From Prorocentrum cordatum (Eukaryota; Sar; Dinophyceae; Prorocentrales; Prorocentraceae), in NCBI GenBank assembly GCA_963575745.1, contig CAUYUJ010020737.1:35001-99000 (forward strand): 64,000 nt of DNA, in the 5' to 3' direction. The notes below the pieces were generated by a model. That model worked only from the letters and a program-made list of their open reading frames with translations. It was not told where the DNA came from and did no database searches. The translations under genes and the position numbers were made by a program. Below are positions 1 to 9,453 of this stretch, in pieces; within the stretch, counting starts at the first letter, position 1, and each line of letters starts with the position of its first letter.

Positions 1-148
1 TTCGAAGGCCGCCCCCCTCGCGCCGCCCCCTCGTGCGCGCCGCCGGCCTCCCGAGAGAGAGAGAGAGAGCGCTCCGGAGGATGGCGGTCGGACCGAGGCA
101 TCCGGCAGAAGCATCCGTGCGCGCTCACGGTTGTGCGCGGTGGGTGCC
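1..148. other. GC-rich left edge, no gene seen
   Basis: Very GC-rich sequence with a short GA run at about 51-69. Open frames here are continuations of the Arg/Glu-rich frames made by the following GGA array, so no gene is called. Confidence 0.5.
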
Positions 149-283
149 GAGGAGGAGGCGGAGGAGGCGGAGGAGGAGGAGGAGGAGGAGGCGGAGGAGG
201 AGGAGGAGGAGGCGGAGGAGGAGGAGGAGGAGCCGGAGGCGGAGGCGGAGGAGGAGGAGGAGGAGGAGGAGGAGGAGGAGCGA
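149..283. repeat. (GGA)n microsatellite
   Basis: Nearly uninterrupted GGA/GGC-GGA triplets. The array is readable as poly-Glu, poly-Arg or poly-Gly depending on frame, so it gives no coding evidence. Confidence 0.95.
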
Positions 284-323
284 TGGAGGTCGAGTCAGGG
301 AGGGTGCTCTAATGTGTTTCGTT

Positions 324-493
324 CGGAGGTGAATAGACCACCTGCCCTGACACGTCGATGAGCGAACTGGCCGTTTTCGGTCCGAGAGAGGGCGTCGCGG
401 CCGTCATTCTGCGGGTCCAGGTCCGTCGGTGTCGGTCCCAGGCCGTTTTCACCGAAGGGAGGTTTACTAAAGGGAGGTTTGTCCACCGTCGAT
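324..493. mobile_element. MITE-like element, family D copy 1
   Basis: Short non-coding element of about 170 bp with imperfect inverted ends: CGGAGGTGAATAGACC on the left and the reverse complement of GACGGTGGACAAACC on the right. The interior (CTGACACGTCGATGAG, GGCCGTTTTCGG) recurs at 3228-3397 and 11452-11800. This copy retains the uninterrupted site GGGAGGTTTACTAAAGGG, which is the empty site for the element inserted in the 11.5-kb copy. Confidence 0.75.
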
Positions 494-1344
494 TCGTGCT
501 TGTGGGATGTGCCCTTCGCGAGGCCGCCTTCGTCCTTGCCTTTCTCTCTCTCTTGCGCGCCGGACAATTTGCCTATCGGCTGCCCCGATTAGCCCCACGC
601 TGGTGCGGATTGCCTATGCCTCGCCGCCAGTGGATTTGTTTGGTGGATGTTCCTGTGCATCCTGGGGGAGAGCACCCTGGGTGATCTTATCGGTTGTGGG
701 GTGTTTTGGCTGGCGGAGGGTCTCATGTTCTTGAGGGATGTCCGTTTGTCCTCGGTTTGGCCGTGCACCCTTTCAGACAGCCTTTAGCATTCTACCATGC
801 CTCGACGTGCCAGGGGTCGCTGGGGCGGATTTGCAAGGAACAGGGACGGAGGATGAGGATTGGGCAGTGCTTGCCCTATCCGTCTTGCTTGGCCTCCCCC
901 TCCATCCACATCAGTATCCTCTGCGTCCTCCTCATCCTCCTCCTCCCACCACCGCCAAAGCACCAGAAGCAAACTTACTGGAGGCAGCTTTCAGCTTCAC
1001 GTTTGCAGTCTTGGATTCCACGAGCTCGAATCGAATTGATTCCTCCCACCTCGTCCTGCTTCCATCCCCTCCACATCCGCCTCCAGTTGCCTGCTGCCGC
1101 CGATTCGAGTCCCCCTCCGTTCGCCTCGACCTTGACGTCTCCCTTCACAGTGTTGCCTTCCGACTGCGGTGGTTGAGTTTGTTTCGTGGTGCCATGGAGT
1201 TGGTGAGGAGGCCACCCACGCTTTTTGAGCTACCTGAGGAGGATTGAGCTCTCTCTTGCGGCCGTTGGGCCGAACGTTTCCCTCGGGGTTCGGTATAGTC
1301 AGTACCCTCAATACCCTTACCATTTTTTCTCTTCCCATCAGTGG
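494..1344. other. No gene recognised
   Basis: Mixed-composition sequence with overlapping short open frames on both strands and a small CTC/CCA-rich patch near 890-960. None of the frames has a recognisable domain. Confidence 0.4.
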
Positions 1345-1447
1345 CTTGCGATTCTTTTCCTCCCACCACGCCCTCCTCTACAACTTCCTCCACACCACCA
1401 CCGCCACCGCCTTCTCCTCCTCCTCCTCCTCCTCCTCCCCATCCCTT
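1345..1447. repeat. (CTC)n tract ending in an acceptor-like site
   Basis: Pyrimidine-rich CTC/CCA tract followed by CCATCCCTTTTCCTTACAG, a textbook polypyrimidine tract plus AG. It is part of a composite repeat seen again near 2.2 kb and inverted near 40.7 kb. Confidence 0.8.
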
Positions 1448-1564
1448 TTCCTTACAGCTAACTCCACCCTGTCGCAGCCCCAGACGTGTTGGTAGGGCTG
1501 GCCCGGGCGTTTCGCCTGACGTGTCCTCACCCTTTTTGATCCTGAGGCTTGAAGTCTGCAGCAT

Positions 1565-1990
1565 ATTCAAGGGTGGGGGGCGGCTGGTTTTCAAAACGTG
1601 GCTCGCCCTTTAAAGCCGCTCACATTCGTTTGAAAAGGTCACAACAGCTTCAATGATGGAGGGCGGCTGGTTTGCAAAATGTGGCTCTCGCTCTAGCGCC
1701 GCGCACTTTCATTTTCAAAGGTTGCAGCAGTTTCAGGAATGGAGGGCGGCTGGTTTTCAAAATGTGGGTCTCGCTACAGCGCCGCGCACTTTTGTCTCGA
1801 AAGCTTGCAACGTGTTGAAGGATGGAGGGCTGTTCCTTCCATAATCCGGCTCTCGCCTTAGCGCCGCGCACATTCGGATTTCAAAAGTTTGCAGTTGCAG
1901 CAGGTTCAAGGGTGGAGGACGGTTCCTTGTCAAAATGAGGCTCTCACTTCAGCGCCGCGCACATTCTGTTCGCATCCATTTCGGGGTGTC
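1565..1990. repeat. ~95-bp tandem satellite (family H), about 5 units
   Basis: Each unit contains GGAGGGCGGCTGGTTTTCAA, then a variant of AATGTGGCTCTCGCT, then AGCGCCGCGCACTTTC and a GTTGCAGCAGTTTCA-like stretch. Units diverge by about 15-25%. The same unit occurs at 4.9-5.2 kb and, inverted, at 40.50-40.69 kb. Confidence 0.85.
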
Positions 1991-2340
1991 GTATGGCTGA
2001 AGTCCCAGGAACGGCGTTCTGGCGACTGTCAGGACGCAGCAGTCATGTTGGTTCGCGGCGGGGGAGTCCCAGGAAAGATAGTGTGTTGTGGCACGACCGA
2101 GGAATCGCAGGTGGTTGCCTTCCAATGAGGCGCTTCCCGCAATTAGTGTAGAAGCTCTTGTTGGATCGTTGATGCGCCTTGGGCTTACACTTGTCCTCCT
2201 CATGCTCACACCTCCTCCTCCTCATCATCCTCTTCCTCCTCCTCCTCCTCTCACCTTCTCATGTTCATCCCTGATCCATCGTGTCTCCTTATACATAGAC
2301 AACTCCCCCCTGTCACGCCACCAAGCGTGTCGTTAGGGCA
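1991..2340. repeat. Composite module: CTTGGGCTTACACT element, CTC array, CTGTCACG module
   Basis: GTTGGATCGTTGATGCGCCT and CTTGGGCTTACACTTGTCCT lead into a CTC array at about 2205-2260, then into a CTGTCACGCCACCAAGCGTG block. The same order of blocks is found near 1.4 kb, near 5.5 kb, and reversed at 40.16-40.76 kb. Confidence 0.6.
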
Positions 2341-2630
2341 GGCCTAACATCTCGCCTGCGACTTCCTCGCCGGATGTCCACGCCTCTCCGGGTCCTCCAA
2401 TAGATGCGCCCCCACGCATCGACCACCGCATCTCACGACGGCGAGGTGGACAGCAAGCCCCCCTACACCTACCGACCTCCCCTCACACGATGCATCTCTC
2501 TCTCTCTCTCTCGACGACGACGACCACGTCAAACTTCATGAGGAGTCATGGGCGGAGTGCGTCTGGCCGGCCACCCGCCATGCGGAAGAAGGTGTTCGCC
2601 GGCACGGCATTCAGAGCTTCAGGAGGGCAA
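2341..2630. other. No gene recognised
   Basis: GC-rich unique sequence with a short CT run near 2490-2510. Nothing is recognised on either strand. Confidence 0.4.
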
Positions 2631-2785
2631 AAAAGACGCAGACACAATTGATCGTCGATTCCAGAGAAAATATCGGGAAGCATGGGAAGTGGGGGGGAAG
2701 ACAAAAGCCCGGAAAATATGGGAACACATGTGGGGGATTCTGTTTTCTGTGCCTATTTATTGTGGTGTGTCCCGGGGCCCCTTTC
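2631..2785. mobile_element. MITE-like element, family B copy 1
   Basis: About 155 bp beginning AGGAGGGCAAAAAAG with CAGACACAATTGATCG, AGAAAATAT repeats and a GTGTGTCCCGGGGCCCCTTT end. Related copies lie at 12068-12226, 25701-25835, 27616-27781 and 38512-38672. Confidence 0.75.
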
Positions 2786-2793
2786 CGCGCTGG

Positions 2794-3060
2794 GAAACGA
2801 CACGCAGAGGCAGCCCACGTCGAGGGACGTTAGGGGAACAAAAAGTCACATAAACATAAACACTCGGAGGTCCGCGCGGATTTCTCGGATCCGCGCTGGA
2901 CCCCCCTGGCGGCGCCTCCGGCGCCGCCCCTGGCGCGCTCCGCGCGCCAGGGAGGGGGGTCCAACGCCGATCCGAGAAATCCGCGCGGACCTCCGAGTTT
3001 TTATGTTCATGCCATTTTTCGTTCCCCGAGAAACGACACGCAGAGGCAGCCCACGTCGAG
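2794..3060. repeat. 31-bp direct duplication bracketing element A1
   Basis: The 31 bases at 2794-2824 (GAAACGACACGCAGAGGCAG then CCCACGTCGAG) are repeated identically at 3030-3060, immediately outside the A1 hairpin element. This is far longer than the 7-bp duplication seen at another copy of the same family. Confidence 0.85.
2832..3028. mobile_element. Hairpin MITE-like element, family A copy 1
   Basis: Near-palindrome of about 197 bp. It starts AGGGGAAC, then CATAAACATAAACACTCGG and GGTCCGCGCGGATTTCTCGG, and ends with the same bases in reverse complement (GTTCCCC). The centre holds two smaller palindromes, GGCGGCGCCTCCGGCGCCGC and CTGGCGCGCTCCGCGCGCCAG in two parts. Related copies lie at 28.14, 29.50, 38.67 and 44.47 kb. 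Confidence 0.85.
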
Positions 3061-3194
3061 AGGCGTGCTCCTCGCGCGGGTCCGGCCCCGCCCCGCTGCG
3101 GCGCCGAGCAGTGCCGGGAGCCCTGCCTGCCTTGTGGCGCCCCGGAGCGCACGCCGCCCCGCGGGAGTGTGCCGAGGTCACGGCGGCAGCATTC

Positions 3195-3532
3195 AGTCGG
3201 GCCTGTCCCTCTACAGGGGGAATGTTTCGGGGGTGGACAGAGCCCCCAACAGTGACACGTCGATTAGTGAATTGTCCGTTTTCGGTTCTCGAGAGGGCGC
3301 CGCGGACGCTATTTTCCAGGCTTGCGCCCGCCAGGTTTGGGCCTCAGGTCGTTTTCACGAAACCACGTTTTGCTAAAGGGGGGTCTGTCCATCCCCGAAT
3401 GTTCAGGAATGGTCGAGAAATAGTCTGGGGACCATTTTTTGTGGTTTCGGGGGGCATCTTTGGAGCGTTTTTGGGTTTTTTTTTAATCTTTCGTCCAAAG
3501 TCCCCCTGTAGAGGGGGGGACAGGCCCGACCT
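3195..3532. mobile_element. MITE-like element, family C copy 1 (hosts a nested D element)
   Basis: Left end GTCGGGCCTGTCCCTCTACA and right end CCCCTGTAGAGGGGGGGAC plus AGGCCCGAC are reverse complements. Without the nested D copy the element is about 165 bp, like copies at 4706-4860, 24132-24290 and 27979-28134. The interior phrase AGTCTGGGGACCATTTTTT is shared with the 28-kb copy. Confidence 0.85.
3228..3397. mobile_element. MITE-like element, family D copy 3, nested inside C
   Basis: Ends CGGGGGTGGACAGAGCCCCC and its inverted partner GGGGGGTCTGTCCATCCCCG. It is flanked by AATGTT(T) at 3221-3227 and AATGTT(C) at 3398-3404, a probable 7-bp target-site duplication with one mismatch. The host is the interior of element C. 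Confidence 0.8.
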
Positions 3533-3658
3533 AAGGGTAGCACCAACGGCGGGACGGCGACACGGCTCCGGGAAGAGGCCGTGGCACCCCGAGGGCAGCT
3601 GGACGGGCTGGCCCCACGTCCAGAGCCCTTTCGCGCACGCATCGGTCGGGCGTTGGCA

Positions 3659-3824
3659 TAGGGCGACGAGATCTATGCATATCCACTGCTCCTGGCCAGG
3701 CCAATCCTGGGCCCAGGAGCGGTGTATACGCCCTCCTGGCCTGGCCAGGGAGGCATATACACAGCTCCTGGGCCCAGGATGGGCCTGGCCAGGAGCAGTG
3801 GATATGTATAGATCTCGTCGCCCT
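3659..3824. repeat. Long foldback (about 82-bp arms)
   Basis: TAGGGCGACGAGATCTATGC ... GCCCTCCTGG in the left arm pairs almost perfectly with the right arm ending GATCTCGTCGCCCTA. There are only a few mismatches over about 82 bp and almost no loop. The sequence occurs once in the window and could be a foldback transposable element or the source of a long hairpin RNA. Confidence 0.85.
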
Positions 3825-3899
3825 AAGGGGGTGCCCCTGGCCCAGGGCCCCTCGGTCAAGCAGTGGCGAAGCGTCCCGGCTCGCTTACAGCCCCACCAA

Positions 3900-4045
3900 G
3901 CAATGTTCTAAGCAGCTTTTTTGTGGTTCCCACGAAGTGTTCTTAGGACATGTTTGGTTGGGACCGTCTTGTTTGAACACATCGGGCTTCTGTTCTAAGA
4001 ACATTGTTTCTGTTCTTAGAACACTGTTTGGGGGGTTCTAAGAAC
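3900..4045. repeat. Short palindromic repeats TTCTAAGAACA
   Basis: GTTCTAAGAACATTG, GTTCTTAGAACACTG, GTTCTAAGAACATTCC and GTGTTCTTAGGACATG occur close together. All are variants of a 12-bp palindrome. Confidence 0.7.
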
Positions 4046-4159
4046 ATTCCGTGGTATGCCTATAGGAATGCCAGGACGGTCGGTCCCTGCTCGACTCGGA
4101 GGTCCCAAAAACGCCTGGTGCTGGAGGCTTGGGAGTGGGCACAGGGACCAACACGTGGG

Positions 4160-4370
4160 GGCGCGCATCAAGAAACCATCCGAGTTTCGTCAGGGTGCCC
4201 AGGGTTTCTTCGCTCCGCGCGCCGCGCGGCGACTTCCCGCGGCCGTCAGAGAAGCTGATTCGTTCAGGGTGCTCCGGGGGCTTCCCTCAGGTGCATATCG
4301 CGCGCGGGTTTCCAGGGCTGGATTTCTTGCACCCGCGCCCGCACTCCGACGACTTCCCGCCACAAAGACA
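4160..4370. repeat. Interspersed repeat family G, copy 1
   Basis: CAGGGTGCCCAGGGTTTCTT, CGGCGACTTCCCGCGGCCGT and a TTCAGGGTGCTC-type segment recur at 26.20-26.40 kb. Shorter pieces lie at 29.98-30.27 kb. Function is unknown. Confidence 0.65.
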
Positions 4371-4559
4371 TGCGAATGACTTTGCCTGGACGACATACGC
4401 CGCAGACAACCCGGAACAGTGGAATCCGTTGTCTCAGGTCAGGCATGTCTCCCATACGGGCGGATTGTGAACGAAAAACTAATTTTATTGAAAATATGCT
4501 CAAACATATCCTAAACAATAATCGAACAAGTCGTATCCAGACTATGTTTTAAAACTATG

Positions 4560-4860
4560 TTTGGATATTCCTCCTGTAGAGGGGCGCGCCCGACTTGGCC
4601 GTTGCCGCAGGAGTTCTGCAAGATTGGAGGGCCGCGGACACGCGGGCTCGACCGCACGGCGTCGCGCTCACTCGCCCCTGGCACTTTCTGCGTCCGTGGC
4701 CTTACGGCGGACCTGTCCCTCTACAGGAGGAATATGCACAAAAATCGGCAAAAAAAGTCTGGGGACGATTGTTGGATCATTTATTGAGTATGTTTGCATA
4801 TGTTTGACTATTCCCTGCTTGTCGCCCAGAATCCGCCTGTGGGAGGACATGCCCGACCTG
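4560..4860. mobile_element. MITE-like element, family C copy 2 plus a C end fragment
   Basis: A C right-end fragment (CCTCCTGTAGAGGGGCGCGC, then CCGAC) lies at about 4569-4595. A complete C element follows at 4706-4860, from GCGGACCTGTCCCTCTACAG to GGGAGGACATGCCCGACCTG, with the interior AGTCTGGGGACGATTG. Confidence 0.7.
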
Positions 4861-4899
4861 ACCGTAGCCTGCTCAAGTATCAGCAAGTACCCACATGGA

Positions 4900-5180
4900 G
4901 CACAGGTGGTCTTCAGAATGGGGTTCTCGCCTTTGCTATGCCCACACTCGTCTTTACTAGTCGAATGGCTACACGGATGGAGGGCGGTTCGTTCTTCTTG
5001 TGAGTTTCTTATGAGTTTCTCGAATTGGTGCTTCACACATTCGTCTTGCACAAGATCAGCAGCTACGTACACGGATGGAGAGCTGCTTTTTGTTGAATGG
5101 GTTTTCCGTTTGATGATTCTTCAATGTTGGAAATCGAGTTCCAACATTTCATAACAGTTGGATGAATGGAGGGCGGTTTC
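4900..5180. repeat. Diverged family H satellite units
   Basis: CACGGATGGAGGGCGGTTCG, GGGGTTCTCGCCTTTGCT and ATGGAGGGCGGTTTCTGTTT match the unit seen at 1.57-1.99 kb but with greater divergence. Confidence 0.55.
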
Positions 5181-5520
5181 TGTTTCAGATGGGGGCTTTC
5201 GTTTGAGGCATCTTCGCATGTCCTGACAAGGGTTATGCAAGTGTGCAACGCTTGCAGGGATGGAGTGCACATCCGTGTCGAAACGGAGCTCTCGTTGGAC
5301 ATGTCCTTGAATTGTATGGCCCCACCTCTTGGCAGATCTTATAGCTGGAAGGATGGAAGGTGGAATGGGGCATCGCCAGAATGTCAGACCCATGGGGCGT
5401 TCTTCCGTCAGGGGGAGGGGGGCGTTTCCCGCACTGGAAATGGACATCTGTAGAGGTGCGCGAGGATGGGATTCGGGACATAAGAGTGGATTGCAGCATC
5501 GTTGGTGCATCTTGGGCTTA
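5181..5520. other. No gene recognised
   Basis: Sequence of moderate GC leading into the ATCTTGGGCTTATGATGGTC block of the H composite module. Several overlapping short frames are open on both strands and none is distinctive. Confidence 0.35.
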
Positions 5521-5720
5521 TGATGGTCCTCCTCTTGCTGCCCCTCTTCCTCATCCTCATCCCAGTCCCCCTCCTCCGGCTCGTCATCCTTTTCGAGCTC
5601 CTGCTATTCCTCCTCCTCGCCCGCCTCATCCTCTTCCTCCTCCTCCTCCTCATCCTCCTCCTCCTCCTCCTCCTCCTCCTCCTCCTCCTCCTCCTGTTCC
5701 TCTTCCTCATCCTCCTGTCC
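5521..5720. repeat. (CTC)n array
   Basis: CTC/CTT triplets over about 200 bp, followed by CCTGTCCTTACCGCAG. On the plus strand this is a polypyrimidine tract with an AG acceptor. On the minus strand the same bases give a GTAAGG donor. Confidence 0.9.
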
Positions 5721-5724
5721 TTAC

Positions 5725-5870
5725 CGCAGGAGCTCGAGGGCCTGTTCAGCTTTGGCGAGTCCGTCATCGGCCAGTCCTCGCTGGACTCCCGAGCGCTGCC
5801 CCGCCAGGAGCGACGCGCGCGCGTGTGTCCCTCCGCCCAGCCGCGCTCGACGCTCGCGGCCTCGTTCAGG
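5725..5870 (-). CDS. Candidate internal exon, unknown protein
   Basis: This 146-nt island lies between a CTC array and a GGA array. Read on the minus strand it is preceded by a long pyrimidine tract ending TCGTCAG and followed by GTAAGG, giving canonical AG and GT boundaries. The open frame (48 codons plus 2 nt) starts PERGRERRARLGGG and ends LADDGLAKAEQALELL, which is helix-like. No family was recognised. The plus strand has a comparable open frame (ELEGLFSFGESVIG...) with an AG acceptor but only a GC donor. GC donors are used in dinoflagellates, so the strand is not certain. Confidence 0.35.
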
Positions 5871-6305
5871 CTGACGAGGAGGAGGCGAAGGAGGAGGAGG
5901 ATACCAAGGGGAGGACGAGGAGAAGGAGGAGGTGGAGGAGGACGAGAAGGAGAAGGAGAAGGAGGACGACGAGGACGAGGAGGAGGAGGAGGAGGAGGAG
6001 GAGCAGAGGAGGAGGAGGAGGAGCAGAGGAGGAGGAGGAGGAGGAGGAGGCCAAGGGGAGGACGAGGAGGAGGACGAGGAGGAGGACGAGGAGGAGGAGG
6101 AGGAGGAAGAGGAGGAGGATGAGGAAGGAGAGGAGGAGGAGGAGAGGAGGAGGAGGAGGAGGAGGAGGAAGAGGAGGAGGGGGAGGGAGGAGGAAGGGGA
6201 GGAGGAGGGGGTGGGGCAGGAGGGGAGAAAGAGGAGGAGGAGGGGGGGGGAGGAGGAGGAGGAAGAGGCGGAGGAGGAGCAGGAGAGTGAGGAGGAGGAA
6301 GGGGA
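5871..6305. repeat. (GGA)n array
   Basis: About 430 bp of GGA with GAC, GAA and GGG interruptions. Long Arg-, Glu- and Gly-rich frames are artefacts of the array. On the minus strand it is a pyrimidine tract directly upstream of the 5725-5870 island. Confidence 0.95.
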
Positions 6306-6558
6306 GGTGGTAGTGATCACCGCATAAAGGTCGACAAGTCCCCAGCAGAGCAACATGCATCACGACCATGACGACGACGGAGACGAGGCGCAGAGACGAT
6401 CCGCATGGAAATGCTGATTTTGGACAGGGCCCAACTTGCAGGAAGCGGTGCTGCAGTCTCCCCTGGTCACAGCCCCGAAAGAGCATTAGTCGTACAAAAC
6501 TGGTGTGTACCCTCATGCCTTGCTGGACTCTGGGCGCGCTTCGGCCGAGGGGGGAGGC
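6306..6558. other. No gene recognised
   Basis: Unique GC-moderate spacer between the GGA and GAT arrays. Open frames are present on both strands with no recognised product. Confidence 0.35.
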
Positions 6559-7256
6559 GGATGGTAATGGTGATGCTGATGGTGACGGTCATGAGGATGG
6601 CGACACCAGTTGATAAGGTCGATGATGATGACGATGGCGTTGACGATGACGATGATGATGAGGAGGAGGATGATGAGGATGATGATTGTGATGATGAGGC
6701 TGCTGAGGTTGATGTTGATTGTGTTGATGGTGATGGCCATGATCATGATCGTGATGATGATGATGATAAATATGAGGATTCGTATGGTTGTGGTGGCGAT
6801 GAAGATAAAGCTGAAGATGATGACGATGAAGATTACGATCAAGATGCATATGAAGACGATGATGGCGACTATGTTGCAGCCGATGGTGGCGATGACGACA
6901 ATGACGGTGCTGATTCCGATGAATAGCAATGAGATGATGGTGACCACGATGTTGATGATGATGATCATGGTGATGATCATGGTGATGATGATGATGATGA
7001 TGGTGTATGTGATGATGGTGATGGTGATGCTGTGGATCGTGATGATGATGAGGATGATGCTGGTTGTGCTGCTACTGATGCTGATTATGATGGTGGTGAT
7101 GGTGATGGTGAGACTGCTGCTATTGGTGATGGTGCTGATGTTACTGATGATGATGCTGCTGATGGGGATGGTGATGATGCTGATGACGATGGTGACGATG
7201 ATGATGCTGCTGATGATGATGATGATCATGGTGATTGTGACGATGATGATGATGAC

Positions 7257-7312
<56 letters not shown>

Positions 7313-7399
7313 GCAAGAGGATGCTGATGCTGTTGGTGACGACGACGATGGTGATAAACATGACGACGATGACGATGCCGATGCTGATGTTGTTGCTGG

Positions 7400-7446
<47 letters not shown>

Positions 7447-8749
7447 CGTCTAAGGATGAAGATACGAATGATGATGAGGATTGGGATGAGGATGAGGATG
7501 AGGATGACGACATTGGCGACGACGATGGTGATGATGATGATAATGGTGGTGGGTGGTGACGACGATGAGCAGGAGGAGGGGGGGGAGGAGGATGAGGATG
7601 AGGAGGATGCGGAGGATGAGGATGAGGGATGAGGATTTTGCTGATGCTGTTGCTGCTTACGACGACGATGATGATAATGTTAACCATAGAAACCTCAGAA
7701 TCATGATAAGTAATAGTCATAATACTAACGATAATGACGATACTGATGATGATGATGAGGCTGACGATGACGACGACGACGATGATGATGATCAGGATGA
7801 CGCGATGATAATGATGATGATGGATTGGTGATGGTGATGGTGGTGGTGGCAATGGTGATGGTGATGATGATGGTGATAGTGATGGTGATGATGGTGGTCG
7901 CGGTCGTGGTGGTGATCATGATGATGATGACGACGACGACGGTGATGGTGATGATGATGACGATGATGATGATGACGACGATGATGATGATGATGATGTT
8001 GATAAAGATGATGATGAGCAGGAGGATGCTGATGCTGTTGGTGACGACGACGATGGTGATAAACATGAACACGATGACGATGCCGATGCTGATGTTGATG
8101 CTGATGCTGATGCTGATGATGATGATGCGTCTAAGGATGAAGATAGGAATGACGATGAGGATTGGGATGAGGATGAGGATGAGGATGACGACATTGGCGA
8201 CGACGACGATGGTGATGATGATAATGGTGGTGGGTGGTGACGACGATGAGCAGGAGGAGGGGGAGGAGGAGGATGAGGATGAGGAGGATGCGGAGGATGA
8301 GGATGAGGATTTTGCTGATGCTGTTGCTGCTTACGACGACGATGATGATAATGCTAATCATAGAAACCTCAGAATCATGATAAGTAATAGTCATAATACT
8401 AACGATAATGATGATGCTGATGACGATACTGATGATGATGATGAGGCTGACGACGACGACGACGATGATGATGATCAGGATGACGTGATGGTGATGATGA
8501 TGATGGACTGATGATGGTGATGGTGGTGGTGGCAATGGTGATGGTGATGATGATGGTGATAGTGATGGTGATGGTGGTGGTCGCGGTCGTGGTGGTGATG
8601 GTGATGATGATAGTGACGGTGGTGGTGTGGTGGTGATGATGATGATTGCGATGATGATGGTGGTGGTGATGATCATGATCATGGTAATGTTGATGATGAT
8701 GATGATGATGCTGATGATGATGATGATGATCATGATCATGATCATGATC

Positions 8750-8794
<45 letters not shown>

Positions 8795-8949
8795 AGGATG
8801 ATGACGATGACGACGACGATGACGATGACGATGCTGCTGATGATGATGATAATGCTGATAGTGATGACGATGATGATGATGCTGCTGATGATGATGATGA
8901 TGATGACGATGATGATGATGCTGCTGCTGCTGATGATGATGATGATGAC

Positions 8950-9002
<53 letters not shown>

Positions 9003-9085
9003 GATGATGAGATGATGAGATGATGAGATGATGAGGATGAGGATGATGGATGAGGATGAGGATGATGAGGATGAGGATGAGGTTG
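6559..9085. repeat. (GAT/GAC/GGT)n array with a 705-bp internal tandem duplication
   Basis: About 2.5 kb of GAT, GAC, GCT and GGT triplets. In one frame it encodes Asp-rich protein, in others poly-Met or poly-Ile/Ser. A non-trivial segment starting GAGCAAGAGGATGCTGATGC at 7311 is repeated at 8016, an offset of 705 bp (235 codons), including the unusual phrase CATAGAAACCTCAGAATCAT. Frequent interruptions to GCT, TAT, TGT and AAA exist, but every frame has stops. Confidence 0.9.
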
Positions 9086-9091
9086 ATCAGT

Positions 9092-9264
9092 CATGGAGGA
9101 GGAGAGGAGGAGGAGGAGGATGAGGAGGAGGAGGAGGAGGAGGAGAGAGGGCGCAAGCGGGAAGAGGGGCCCGCCCGCGGCGCCGGAAGGACAACAGCAG
9201 GGTCTTCGGGGAGCTGGAGAGGAGGTCCGCGACCCGGCCCCGCCGCCCAGGGGGAATCGGCGGA
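9092..9264. repeat. GGA array and GC-rich spacer
   Basis: GGA runs at 9092-9150, then a GC-rich segment to 9264 with open frames on both strands (for example RGRKREEGPARG on plus). Nothing was recognised. Confidence 0.6.
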
Positions 9265-9450
9265 AGGATGAGGGCGGAGGGGGGAGGGGAGGAGGGGGGA
9301 GGAGGGATGGAGGAGGAGGAGAGGAGGAGGAGGTGAGAAGGAGGAGGAGGAGAGGAGGAGGAGGAGGAGGAGGGAGGAGGAGGAGGAGGAGGGGAGGAGG
9401 AGGAGGGAGGAGGAGGAGGAGGAGGAGGAGGAGGAGGAGGGGGGGAGGAG
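9265..9450. repeat. (GGA)n array
   Basis: GGA/GGGA array of about 190 bp directly upstream of the open frame that is interrupted by element E1. Confidence 0.9.
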
Positions 9451-9453
9451 GAG

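Noticed and set aside
5502-6516. Long poly-Leu, poly-Ser, poly-Arg and poly-Glu open frames over GGA/TCC arrays (here and at about 25 other arrays)
   Set aside because: All frames of a GGA repeat are stop-free, so openness carries no information; no non-repetitive core is present.
6610-7632. Met/Ile-rich and Asp-rich frames in the GAT array
   Set aside because: They are translations of triplet repeat in different phases, and none has a conserved non-repeat domain.
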